Origin: Malus domestica
Lineage: Eukaryota; Streptophyta; Magnoliopsida; Rosales; Rosaceae
Direction: 5' to 3'
Length of the DNA stretch: 64,000 nucleotides
NCBI RefSeq assembly: GCF_042453785.1
Contig: NC_091677.1
Location: forward strand, 33,277,001 to 33,341,000
Below, piece by piece: positions 1-11,679 of the stretch; the stretch's first letter is position 1; each line of letters begins with the position of its first letter. The notes beneath the pieces were generated by a model, which saw only the letters and a program-made list of their open reading frames with translations, had not been told where the DNA came from and did not search any database. Made by a program: the position numbers and the translations under genes.

Positions 1-254
1 CTCATTTGTTATAGCATGTTTGCTGCTGCCATTTTCCTGGTTTGTATATTTCTTTAAAAATTACTGCACCTTCCTTGTGTGATTCTTCAATGGAACTCTA
101 AACTTGAATAAAAATGCCAGGATGTATGATTTTGGGATCACAATGTTTGATGAACCACAATATTTGTCCTAAAGTCATACATCATGGCCCTTTTTTTGTC
201 TTATTGTTACTGTTACTCCTTTTTCCTAACTTGGTGAACCACAATATTTGTCTA

Positions 255-400
255 GGGTGTGCTATCTACACACCTCTTTTTACTTCTCACACATCATTTG
301 TTAATTTCTGTCCGTTGATCTTCTTCAATTCATCTGATCCAACGACCAAAAATTAAAAGGGTGTGTGAGAAGTAAAAAGGGGTGTGTGGATATCACACCC
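255..400. mobile_element. Tourist/Harbinger-like MITE, copy 1
   Basis: A 146-bp element with almost complete inverted ends: the left end starts GGGTGTGCTATC and the right end finishes GATATCACACCC, with further arm matches around 'cttctcacaca' and 'tgtgtgagaag'. It is flanked by CTA on both sides (252-254 and 401-403), a 3-bp target duplication as expected for PIF/Harbinger MITEs. It lies in an intron of the ABC1K gene, upstream of its first visible exon. A second, more degraded copy is at 7592-7736. Confidence 0.75.
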
Positions 401-579
401 CTATTTGTCTTATTGTTACTCCTTTTTCTCTCCCAACTGCTTATCAAGCATTGTCCTAGTCATTTATTTTTTTGTAACATGTACCTAAAAACCTTTTGCA
501 TCTTAATGTGTTGTGCCATGGAACTCTGTAATTCAATGTTGAAATACAATTATTTTACTGACTTCGGCATTTACCTCAG

Positions 580-3500
580 GTTTCTGTCACTTGATGAGCT
601 TCCCATAGCCGCTGCATCTATTGCTCAAGTACACAGGGGAGTTCTTAAGGATCATCAAGAAGTAGCAGTTAAGGTTGGTGAGCAGAGAAACTTCTGTTTT
701 AGTAATTTGCATTTGATTTCAAAACAAATTAACTTGTAATTGTAATTGTAATTGGTTAATGGACCAGAAACTCTTATGCAGTGCTATCTGTACTTTAATT
801 TGAATTCATTAGGAGAATATAAAAAACAGAAAGGAATGTGTAGTGGTCTCTTGAGAATTCTGGATGGAACTTGTTAATTCTCAGGAAGTGAGAAAAGCTT
901 GGTGGGTAGCTTGACCAAATTCCTGAAGTTTTAGTTCCTTTAGACATTCAAACTTCCTTGAAGCGTGGGAATATAACTTCAATCTCTAACATTAACATAT
1001 GTGATTATCATTTAGTCGAATTACATTTATAATACCCAAATTTTCATGTATTTTACCAATATAAGAACATGACTTTATGATATCCCTTTTGGCATTTCCT
1101 ATACAACACACTGTTGAGCACAAGTTTAAAACTACCCAAGTTGAGATATAAACTGTCCACCTAGATAAAGAAACTTGCAAAGACACCAAAATACCAAATA
1201 AAAAGGACACAAAAGTTGGCTGTACAGTAAGTTTAGCTCATTAGTGTCAAAAGGGAAAGCAAGGTAAGGAATCTAGTTGCAATGGTCAAGGCAGGCGGAC
1301 AAGAAAGACAGGTCAAGTAAACTCTTTCAATCTTGAAATGCTGTGTTGAAGATCAAAGTATAAAAAATAACAGCATGCCACAAATATTGAAGCTTGCTTG
1401 TGAACAGTAAAACATAATCATCGTCAAGAAACAAGTATCCCATGACAATATACTCTCACCCTGAACCAGCCAAAACAAGGACGAGATGGATAAAATGGTT
1501 GGACAATAGCTTAATTTTATTTTTAAAGAGGAAACTTCTTGGAGGCAAAACAAAGGTGAGAAGTGATTTAAGTTTAAAATAGTTTCACAAAAAGATTATT
1601 TACCTGAATTTCATGACATCTGATAAAATTTTCCATTCCTCAACCATTTCTTATACTTGAAAAAATGAACATATGCTTGTCTTTTCTGTGATCACTACTA
1701 CTTTTTTTGGCATCTGAAGTTTTTCCTTCTCAAGAAAACAGATTTATACGGCTGCAGTGATTATTAATTTGTTTTATCATTTGGATAATAGGTGCAGTAC
1801 CCAGGTCTGGAGCAGCACATGAAAATAGATACAGCAACCATGTATTTCCTTTCAAAATCCCTTACATTGGTACACACTGAATCTCATGACACTTTTAAAT
1901 TCATATTTGCTTGCAGATTGATATTGTAGTTGCAATGATTTTGTCGGTCCTAAAAAGTCGTTCAAGTTTCTAAATAGTAATACTTGACAGAGATGTGATT
2001 TGTGGAGTTTCTGTGCAATTGTAGTCAATCAAGAACCTTATGCTTGTTCAAGGATTGTTATTCCTTGACCTTCAATTTTGGAGTTGACAATTTGCATGTT
2101 TAAACAAACCAGTTTTGCAGGCCAAGCCAAACTAATTTGTTTGATCCCTCGAGTGTGTAGGCTTATTTGCAGCCTTGGTTTTATGATATTATGCCTAGTG
2201 CTATGTTCTGCTATCAATGTATGTCCCAAAATGTGCTTAATTATTAGTTCTTGAGTTGGATCTGTGTATAATGTATACTATGTAAATTCATTTATGCATG
2301 TATGTGAGTTTCCACTTTCCATACATGTATTGATTTGAAGCCTTTTTATTGCTTTTAACAATAAATTTAGAATTATATTCTCAGAAATTAAAAGAAGGCC
2401 CATTTGTCCTCCTAGTTCTTTCTTTTGGTGTAACTTGGAAAGTAACATTGTGGATATTTTTCTTTTGCTAATGTTTTTACTAGGGGAAATAAGTATATTA
2501 TCAGGAATAGTGAATTTCAAAAGAAAATGAGTTTGTAATTATGAAACAAACACAATGATTTCCTCGTTGTAATTATGAAACAGACACCCCCAGTTACTTA
2601 ATGACCTTTCTCTTATCCATTTTACAGTTTTTCCCGGAATACAGATTTGACTGGCTGGTATCGGAGTTCGTACTTGCTATATCTCTCGAACTTGGTGAGT
2701 TGTAAGATGACATCAATAATTAGACCACTGCCATTGGATTAGACTTCATTGATTGCCTACTATTTAAATAGTCTTACTCAAGGAAGGAGCACCATAGCTA
2801 TTTTCTTCATAGCATTTTATTTCTTCTCAAATTGTTGTCGAATATACTCTAGACAATGATGGTTTTCTCCTCTCTGACGGTTGCACAGACTTTATTCAGG
2901 AGGCTAGGAATTCTGAGACAACTGCCACTAACTTTGCAAACAACAAATGGGTCAAGATTCCTCGTATATTTTGGGTAATATAGCTGGGATACTCCTCTTT
3001 AATATTTATTGGGCCATCTGAAATATCTTTCATTTGTGAATACAACAAGCTGACCGCCATATATGTATCCAGGACTTGACCACTACTCAAGTGCTAACAA
3101 TGGAATTCTGTACGGGCCACAAGGTATAGCCCTTTGAACTTTCTTATGTAGTACGCATCTAGGTATGCTTGTCATATTCTGGAGTTTATCAAATTTGTTG
3201 ACAATTTCCAGTTCTCTCTAATTTCTGAAACTTTTTTAGAAGGAAATGGTTGGTTAGCTAATATTGCAGGAAAAAGATTGAGTGCTTGTTTGGATGTGCT
3301 TTTAAAATGACTGAAAGCGCTTTTGGAACCAATCCTTGGTAAAAATGCAGGTAAATTCCGGAAAAGCACTTAAAGTGCTTCCTAGAAGAAGCACATAACT
3401 GGTGCTTCTTGCAGAAAGCACTTTAAGTGCTTTTGGAACCAAAAAACATTTTCTCTAAAAGTGCTTTTAGCCATTTTAAAAGTACATCCAAACGAGCTCT

Positions 3501-6500
3501 GAAATTTTCTCTCAATCGCCATGGGACAGCCCAGTGATGGTGGATAATAGGTTAGTAGTATGCCATGTAGGTGTAGGTAAGGAAACTGGTATAGGTGTTG
3601 ACCTGTTAGTTTATAACACGATAACTTTAGAATGGGCTACATGTGTTATTTAATATATAAATATGGCAATCTACCATAAATTTTCTGCAAGTAGTTCATA
3701 AATTAGTTTCTATAATGTTGGTTGTAGTGGGCCATGAATATACTTGTTATTGCCATGGACTCTATGTGATAATACACAAGTATAAAAGGGCGTAATGTAG
3801 CACTGGTTAACTTAGAGCTTGCATTCTATGATATGTTATATTGAGGCTAAACCAAGTGACAAAAAAAGAAGTTGATATGGGGTTTATTTTTTAAATTGTG
3901 TCAATAAAGATTCGTTCTGATGCCTCTGAAGTTGCTGAAACTGCAGTGATCTTACTGCAGAAAATCAAATAATGGAATAAAACAATGTAGAGTTTAGGCT
4001 TCAAAACCAAGACCATAAGTTGTTTTTTACATATAGACATGTTCTCAAACACTTCTGCATTGAATTGATGCATTTTGTCTATATTTTTGGGCTACTAGTA
4101 CTAGCTCTCTTAATTCTAATTCTAACAAGACTCGAGGCTCCAAAATAAAAAAGTGTAAAACAAAATTAAAAGCCCTTAAACTATCATGAATCCTTCGAGC
4201 AAATTTTGTTTATGTTATTTTGGCTAGTCAAAAGTTTAGGGGGAGGGGAGGCTACCCCATCCCAGGGCCAAGGCATACCACAAGCCTCCAGTCATAAGAA
4301 GGATGACTCCAGTCACTTAAAATTTTATTGAAGTCAAAGAAAAGTATAACAGTTAATTTTTAATAATATTGTTAATGACAGTAACTAGCCTAAAAAGCCA
4401 TAGGAAGGATGATGAGCAGATCTTATTATGAATTTGAATCACTTTTTGGTATGGTTTTCATTATTTGTTTTTGTTTTGTAAGTCTGCCTTTCATGATATT
4501 TTTAATGAACTTGAACTTGTTGCCTGTATCATTATATTATATTCTGATATCTGTGCTGCTAATTCCGCTAATAATAATTTCTTTAGAACTCAGGTTGATG
4601 ATGTACAGTTTCTGGAGGAAAGGAGTATAAACCCAATGAAGGTTAGTTTTCAGGTTTACCTGCAGATTTTCTGTATATTGTAACGCCAGCACAAACAAAA
4701 ACTCTGAACTTCATTATATGTTTTAAAACTCAATTTGAGCTCAGCCTATCTGATATTAGGCTGTTTAAATCATCTGAGCTGGACCTTTTTGGGTGGCTGG
4801 CTTTATAGGCGGTTGAGGCAGCAGTCTTCTATGCTTTTATCTACGCATATAACTAAATCTGATGGCCAAGATTAAACAGCAATAGCAAATGAGAATGAGC
4901 CAAGTCAAAATACGGTCGGGCATGCTAGAACGTGTTTTTGTAATCCAACTGGGATTCAGAAACTGTAGTTTATGCTAAAAATCTTATTTAAAGTGTGCAT
5001 GTGTGTGCATTGTCACGTAAGGTCATACATTTGCATGCATACACATTAATGAAGCCTTGTGTAGTTACGATAATGTTTCGTCAAGTGCTTCTCTTTAGTT
5101 TGTGTGTGCTAGGCGAAAGTATGGTGGAAGTGTCAGGCCGCTCTTCCTGTTTTCTTTTCTTGTTTGAATTGTCTGATAGGTCTTAACCAGTAAAGCCAAT
5201 TGCAGTTAGGAAAACTACTCTTAATTATTTGTGTTTAATTTATTGTAGGTAGCAGAAGTATTATTGGAAGCGTTTGCTGAAATGATTTTTATCCATGGTT
5301 TCCTGCATGGAGATCCACACCCTGGTAACATATTAGTTTCACCAGAAGGTCCCAATGGTTTTTCTCTGGGTATGTGCTGAAAATAAGACCAGTACGTAGT
5401 TGTTTAAGTTAAAATTGATTTTATTTTTGGGCTTACAATATGATTTACTGTTTATAAATTTGCAATGCAGTTCTTCTAGACCATGGAATATACAAACAAT
5501 TAGATGAAGGATTCAGGTTGGACTACTGTCAACTCTGGAAGGCTTTAATTCTTCTAGACTCTAAAAAATTGCATCATTTGGGTGAAAGGTTTGGTGTTGG
5601 GAAGTATTCTAGATACTTTCCTGTCATTTTTACGGGAAGAACTATTGACAGGTGATTTTTTTTTCCTCTTTTGTCAGTGACGAGCCAATTCTGCTCCCAA
5701 GAAATTTATAAATTGCATTCATCTTTTCATCCTCTCATATATGCATTTGTATATATGATTGTGTCTGTTTAGAAGTGACAAAAGATACTCAGATTGTGGT
5801 TCCAGTGATACTTTTACAAGGTGCACCTCTTTTATGTGTTGATCCTTGTATAGGATGCTGGTTTTAGTTAGCAAGGAGCTATCCCAATAAAGATTTCCGC
5901 TTGATGCTGAAAGCTGAATCTATATTTTCTTTTCCTTTTTCATATCATTAATATATATCCCTCAATAAAGCATTTATGATTACGCTAACAAACTTCAATA
6001 TTGAGCTAATTGCACTTTTACCATGTCTTGCAGTAAATCGGCTCTTGGGAAGACAATGTCAGTTGAAGAAAAAAGTAATCTAAAGCAAGAGTTGAAGTCC
6101 CTAAAGATGGAGGACATATCTTCATTTATGGAATCCTTGCCATCTGACTTCCTCACAATATTGCGCACTGAGTAAGTAGAAGAACGAAACCTTTCCAGAT
6201 TTGAAAGCTTTTGATGTACTTCGCATTCTTTTTGCCTCTATTTTTATCTCCATATCCAGTGTGCTACTGGGTTCTGCCGTTACGAATTTGTTTGTTCAAA
6301 TCCCTTATTGCTGTATTCTTATCTCCGTATCCAGCGGGCTACTTAGGTCTATCGTTAGCAAGTTGGGTGCTCCACAAAGAGTGAGGTTACTAGCCTATGG
6401 AAAATATGCATTATATGGTCTTTCTCCAAAGTTGAATCCTGAATCTGGTAAATTTTGCATATCGTACGATTTATACCTTGACAATTGCATTTCATTTTAA

Positions 6501-7033
6501 CTTTTTCGGGGGCACTTTTAAGTTTTAGCGTTAAGATGGAAACTCGGTTGCTGACATATAACTGAATTCTAATAATTTGAAGGAAAGCTCTTTGAAAAAC
6601 AACAAATTTTGTTCACAGACAAATACTGAACTTCAACTTGGGAATTTTAAACACACATGCATCATGTTAACTAGTTGTTCTGAACATTTCATGCCTAGTC
6701 CGCTATTTTAGACCACGATTCTAGAGCGAGTTTCCGACCATATCATCGTTTGATTCTGATTTCTGATTTGCTTTCAGATTTTTCTATGGAAGTGAAGTTA
6801 TCCCGATTGAAGGCAAAAGTGAGCTACCTTTGGTTAAGGCTTATTCTCGGTAAGAACATTTACTCTTCCAATGCTAACAATCTAGTCAAGAAAATCGAAA
6901 TGACTCGAATACTGATCAAATTTCAGGGGTAATCGAGCTCCGTTTGCAGTTGGGAAAGGTCAAGCTTCTGCTGCACATTTTGTATGAAAAGTTGGGTGGT
7001 GCTACGAGGAGAATTTTGCTTATTTCCTCTTAG
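580..7033 (+). CDS. ABC1/ADCK1-type atypical kinase, 5' partial
   Basis: 3' part of an ABC1K (UbiB/ADCK) protein; the 5' exons lie left of the window. Exons: 580-673, 1792-1869, 2628-2694, 2889-2974, 3073-3123, 4594-4641, 5249-5369, 5471-5651, 6034-6171, 6335-6447, 6778-6849, 6927-7033 (TAG). All junctions are GT-AG and in frame. Seen motifs: an alanine-rich loop with QVHRG (exon 580), the VAVK lysine, HGDPHPGN as catalytic loop, and DHG in place of the usual DFG (exon 5471). These define the ABC1 family, whose members act in chloroplasts or mitochondria, several of them in quinone and isoprenoid-lipid metabolism. The order and spacing resemble the plant ADCK1-like group (Arabidopsis At2g40090 type), recalled from memory. 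Targeting cannot be judged without the N-terminus. The intron before 6335 carries a 75-bp duplication that offers an alternative in-frame acceptor. Confidence 0.9.
3281..3499. mobile_element. MITE with 'GTGCTTTT' inverted ends
   Basis: About 220 bp with terminal inverted repeats: the left end reads AGTGCTTGTTTGGATGT and the right end ACATCCAAACGAGCT. Internal palindromic blocks of 'aagcacttaaagtgctt' type lie between. It sits in the intron between ABC1K exons 3073-3123 and 4594-4641. Related fragments are at 16230-16330, 16410-16530 and 46489-46622. No clear target duplication was found. Confidence 0.65.
6246..6367 (+). repeat. 75-bp tandem duplication of an intron-exon boundary
   Basis: Two diverged copies of a segment beginning atctcc(a/g)tatccag, at 6246-6292 and 6321-6367. 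They include the polypyrimidine/CAG acceptor and about 33 nt of the ABC1K exon that starts at 6335. The upstream CAG would start an exon at 6260, exactly 75 nt earlier. The reading frame stays open through both copies. Confidence 0.7.
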
Positions 7034-7179
7034 CGTTATTTCAACCTACATATGTTCAAATTGTTCCAACTTTTCGCAGTGCGTCCTTGTAAAGGGTTTT
7101 TTTTTTTTTGTTTCTTTTGGAATACCCGTTTAATTTACATCTGATTGTTTTGATATAATGATATGTTTACACATTAAAG

Positions 7180-7275
7180 GGTGGGGGAATAAATTGGTGG
7201 TGAACTCATCATTTTCAATATTTGAACCTAAGAGCTCTTACTTACAAGTGAAAATAAATATCTCTAGGCCGTAAT
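7180..7275 (-). mobile_element. Degraded SINE fragment
   Basis: The stretch around 7223-7267 ('gaacctaagagctcttacttacaagtg') matches the head of the tRNA-like SINE seen better preserved at 46729-46875, in the same orientation. It lies just past the ABC1K stop codon and is partial. Confidence 0.45.
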
Positions 7276-7591
7276 ATATTTGATCATTAGCATCGAAATT
7301 TCCATTCACCCTAAAATTAGGTTAGAGGGGAATTTATGGAGAAATGAAAGAAATATGTGAACAAAGGCTTGAAAACAAAATTTTTAAAAAACGAGTGTTA
7401 CCAAATGGAAAAGAGAGTACCACTAAACTGAAAAATAATTGGAAGATGGTCCAAGCTAGAATTTACATCCATTCCCACTGAAAAAAAATTGGGGCATTTG
7501 GTGATCACAATGATTAAGGCCAATTGAAATTTTGTAAGCTAAACCGTTCCCTGATTTAATTTAGTGAATCAAAGCCACCTACTATTCTTTG

Positions 7592-7736
7592 GGGGGTGTG
7601 CTATCCATACACCCCATTTTATTTTTCACACACTCCTTGTTAATTTATGTTCGTTGATCCTCTTCAATTCATCTGATCCGATGGTCGAAAAATAAAAAGG
7701 TGTGGAAGAAGTAAAAAGAGGTGTGGATATCACATT
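7592..7736. mobile_element. Tourist/Harbinger-like MITE, copy 2
   Basis: Second copy of the element at 255-400: it begins GGGTGTGCTATCCATACACC and ends with 'gaggtgtggatatcaca'. The internal stretch 'ttcaattcatctgatcc' is identical in both. The terminal bases are degraded, so no target duplication can be assigned. Confidence 0.65.
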
Positions 7737-7938
7737 GCTTCTTTAAAGGGTAATATTAGGGAGGTCAGATTTTTAAACCAAATTTTGTAAATAAAATGAA
7801 GTAGTTGTTGATGATTGATTTATTACTCGTGTTAATTAATGTGTTTACTTTCTATAGGTGACAAATTATTTGATTTGCAAATTTGGTTTAAAATGTTAGT
7901 TTGAAACTTTGGTCTCCCTTGCATTTTCCTTTATTTGG

Positions 7939-8090
7939 GAACTTTAATGAAAAGCTCCCGGTATTATTCACTTTAACGAAAAAGCATATTTTTACACTAA
8001 AAAGTCAATCCTGGTACTATTCACTTTACCCTTTATTTTGTCCTTATCATTAAAACTCAAATTTTTCAAGCTATTTTCATTAGTTTTCCT
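7939..8090. repeat. Dispersed short repeat, woody-Rosaceae-like
   Basis: A 150-bp block with 'tattcactttaacgaaaa' and 'tactattcactttaccc', bounded by 'tttaatgaaaagc' and 'cattagttttcct'. A partial inverted copy is at about 37953-37995. I recognise the family as abundant in Rosaceae genomic sequence, but only from memory. No coding capacity. Confidence 0.5.
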
Positions 8091-9217
8091 TTATTTTTAT
8101 ATAACAATATTGAGAATGTGAGGAATTCAAATATTTTGTGCCCAAAATTCTTTATGACCTATCTCATTTGTTGACACTTGATTATTTATTTAAAACCCAC
8201 TTAATAATGTTAACTCTTCAACTTATCTCATTAATAAAAAAATAAAAACTAAATATAAATTAGGAAAAATTAGTATCCGATCCCTAGTTTCTAATATTCA
8301 TTAACTGAGACATTATCAGTTTTTAGATTTTGATCAAAGTTCCTAGCATTAATATATTAATGAAGTAAATGTCAGTTACATAATTTTTTAAAATAAAAAT
8401 TAGTAATTGATTTAGGGTTTTAATACTCACATCCTTATTAAACTCCTAATTAATTTTCAATTCAAAACATTTCCAAAATATAAAAAATAAAATTAGATTA
8501 AGTTTGTACCCATTAATTTTTTATATGTACCATTCATATAATTATTCAATTTTTTCTAATCTTAAATGTACCATTCTTAAATATATCATTTTATTATCTG
8601 TAAAATGTACCTATTTTTACATAAAATTCATTCAATCTTTTTTCTAATCCATTTTTTTAACTTATATAGGTACATTCTTTGATTTGAGAATGTATCCATA
8701 TCAAGTTTAATAGAAGAAATTTAAAAATGCTACTAAGCCTAACACACACACACACACACAGACAATATATTGGAGAATATAATTTATCTTTAATATTTTT
8801 TTATCCCATAAATTATGGGTTTTATTTAAAATTTCATTAATATAAATAACTATAAATTTCATTTTTAATTTAAAAAATTAGAAATACATTATTACATTAA
8901 TGTCAGAGACTTCGATAAAAAACTGAAAACCACAAAGGTTTCATTAAAAAAACATTGATAATTAAAGATCGCATCCAAAGTCTTCCTATAAATTAAGTCA
9001 AATGAGCGTGTGTCACTCAACTAGATCGGGCAAAAAAGGCCATAAAAAGTTTTAGATACAGAAGATTTAAACTCGAATGTGAGTATTCAAGCTAAACTTC
9101 ACAAAAGTCTGCATAATTAGTGAAAAATAACAGTAGATCGTAATTTAAGGCAACTAAGAATTTAATCATGAAAAGATATGGCAATTGTGATTGATGAGTC
9201 ACCGTGATTGACTATAT
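8091..9217. other. AT-rich intergenic DNA
   Basis: About 1.1 kb of very AT-rich sequence between the ABC1K gene and the next MITE. There are no exons or RNA genes I can support. It contains a (CA)n microsatellite at 8742-8760. Confidence 0.6.
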
Positions 9218-9438
9218 ATCTAAGCCCAGTAGGATCCTCGTCGAATCCTCTTTGTAAGGATCCTCCAATCACATTCGTTCATCGTACATTGTGTGATAAA
9301 AAATTATTGTAATTTTTTTATTTAAAATTGAATATAAACAGTACCTGATAAAAGCTGATCGTATGATATACGATAAACGAATGTGATTAGAGGATTTTTG
9401 GTATCCTCACGAAGAGAATCTCCTCGCCCATCTAAGCC
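9218..9438. mobile_element. MITE with 9-bp target duplication (MULE-like)
   Basis: Inverted arms: the left carries 'ggatcctccaatcacattcg' and the right carries the complement of the same string ('cgaatgtgattagaggat'). Both outer ends hold GAGGAT/ATCCTC-type motifs. The element (9227-9429) is flanked by ATCTAAGCC at 9218-9226 and 9430-9438, a perfect 9-bp duplication. That length suggests a Mutator-type transposase. Confidence 0.7.
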
Positions 9439-10420
9439 AACTAACCGTCTGTGTGATTTGTCTCATGAGTCATCATCCAACTTTTTTTTTTTTTTTTTTA
9501 AATAGATAAATAAATAAAAGTATCAGATTCGTAGGGTTTCGCTTCCAACAAGTACGAGAGAGAGGGATAGAGACTATCTCCATCAAGAATAATGTAAATT
9601 TGAATGAAGCCTCCTCAAAATAAATATCATCATAAGAAAGGTAGGTGTGGTTGATTTTAACCTCACTAGGTTCAACAACCTCAACTAACACTAGCATTAA
9701 ACCTCAACTCATTTTTATATATTTATATATGTTGAAAATGCTGGTGGGTAGTGAATGCCCACAGTACTTTGGTAGAAGTTTTCAATGTCCATGCAGAGTG
9801 AAATGGAATTTGGAGATGCAGGAGATGGTATTGTCAAATGGGTGATGTAAATTTCAAAGTGCAGTTAATGCATTAGTTTGGAGTTGCTTTATAAATAGAG
9901 CACTCCGTATGCTTTCAAAAGATATAGAGAGAATATACAGAAGGAAAGAAAGATCAATAATATCATCTCTTCCTCCATTTTTTATTTGTTATCTTCTTGT
10001 GCTATCGTTTTAGTGTGACATTTTACACATGCCTCGCTCCATTTACTAAAAGGTTATCTGTCTAACTTTGACATATTTATAACAATATATGGATAATACA
10101 GGAGATCAAATTTATAAATTAAATATGTAAACCTGATAATGTGTTACGAATAAGAAATAAACATATTAATCCACACTTGAGTAATAATCCAATCATCGAC
10201 TTTCATGTTATTTGGTTTAAAGATTTGGTCTTCCTAGCATAGCTCTTTATAAATTCTACAATAGTCTAGGTGAGTCCAATACCTATACGTAAGAAAGGCA
10301 CCATGAGTTTAATTCGTATTACACTATTGATATGGGTGAGTTTTATATATTAAATGTAAGACCCATCTACTTTCTATTTTTCTTTATTTTATGATTTAGT
10401 TACATATATTTTTTGGATAT

Positions 10421-10628
10421 GGATTGTCTGCCCTCCCATCCCATACCCTCCCCATGCCCTCCTATTTTTGTGGTCACGGTTAAACCACGTCAACATTTTA
10501 TATTCCAATTACTTTTTGTCTTATTATTTTTATAAAAAAATAAATATAAAATGTTAACATGGCTTAACCGTGACCACAAAATATAGAAGGGCATGGAGAG
10601 GATATGAGATGGGAAGGACAGACGATCC
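10421..10628. mobile_element. Long-TIR MITE
   Basis: A near-perfect inverted repeat with arms of about 80 bp around a 40-bp AT-rich loop. The left arm starts ggattgtctgccctccc. The right arm ends gggaaggacagacgatcc. Inner arms pair 'gtggtcacggttaa' with 'ttaaccgtgaccac'. No ORF, and no clear target duplication. Confidence 0.7.
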
Positions 10629-11379
10629 AAGTCCTGTTTTTTCTCTTGTTATTTATTGTATAGGTTTGACACTCGCGAGTGCAGTATATCGAACTAAAAT
10701 TATAACAATCAATCTCATAGCACTAAAACTTTCCAGCCCATTATAAGAGTTTATTCTTATATTATTGATGCTATATTTACGACATCCGGCGTATCAGTCA
10801 GGAGGCGGTTTCAGCATATCAACCGGGTTTTACATCACCCGGCATATCAGCCAAGATGTGCCTCACTGTGATCATCCATACAAACGTACTGGTCAAGCAT
10901 ATGTCAAGTTATCGACATATCCTTGGCGGACAGAGATCAATGGGTACGAACCATTGGCCATTATTTTTTGAAATGCATTTGCCAATGTTTGTTCAAATAC
11001 TTAAACCAAGACTCGAGATAGAAACCAGGAACGAAGAATAGAAACCGGACTCGACAGTCTCCGACTCTCCGGTTAACGGACTTCAGACACTGTCTGTCCA
11101 AAGACGAACCAAACAAAAGATTATTCCTCAGTTAACTATGAAAAAAGTAGAAATTGCCGAAGCTTAGCAACTGATGTGGAGGTAAGAACATGCAAATGGG
11201 TAAGAGTCGAGAATCCAAATAGTGCACAAGAAACTAATACACTCAAGAAACAGATGAGTGTAAAATAACACCAGAAGGGAAAGTTTCCACCGCTCGTCTT
11301 CCCTTTTCCACCTCCCTGCCTTCCCCTTTTTCCGCCCTCCATTATTTCTTTCAAAATACAAGTCCACAGTTGCCTGTGC
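10629..11379. other. Intergenic region, unassigned, grading into ICDH 3' UTR
   Basis: 10760-11130 is less AT-rich than its flanks and has short ORFs on both frames, none resembling a known protein. It may be an old repeat fragment. The part from about 11140 to 11379 is likely the distal 3' UTR exon of the isocitrate dehydrogenase gene on the minus strand, because a splice acceptor faces it at 11380. Confidence 0.4.
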
Positions 11380-11647
11380 CTGAAACACAAATTAGAATCC
11401 ATTAACTTCAAAAAATGAAAGAAAATGTTTGCACTAAATGAGAAAACTATTTCAATAAAACCAAAAAACGACGAGGGTAAGAATAATTTGTCAAGAAAAC
11501 ATTGGAATCGCAAGGAAATGAAGCAAGAAATTTAGATTGTGTATTAAAAATTCCCCTACAAACAGGCATTAGGTGACGTTACTTTCAATAAGATTATGAT
11601 TATGATGTTAACTTTTAGAAACGGTGGAAAAACAGAAAGGAACTCAC
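11380..11647 (-). other. Probable 3' UTR intron of the ICDH gene
   Basis: Downstream of the stop codon, the minus strand reads ggag|gtgagtt (donor at 11647) and later gtgtttcag|gcacagg (acceptor at 11380). Both are strong consensus sites. The 268-nt interval would be an intron after the stop, about 33 nt past it. Inferred from consensus alone. Confidence 0.5.
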
Positions 11648-11679
11648 CTCCAATGCAAGTCTGAAAAATGCAGTGCTTC

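Noticed and set aside
10765-10971. 68-codon plus-strand ORF in a less AT-rich block
   Set aside because: No motif and no exon context. Possibly an old repeat, but no family could be named.
11136-11513. 125-codon minus-strand ORF
   Set aside because: It falls in the predicted ICDH 3' UTR and its intron and has no recognisable domain.
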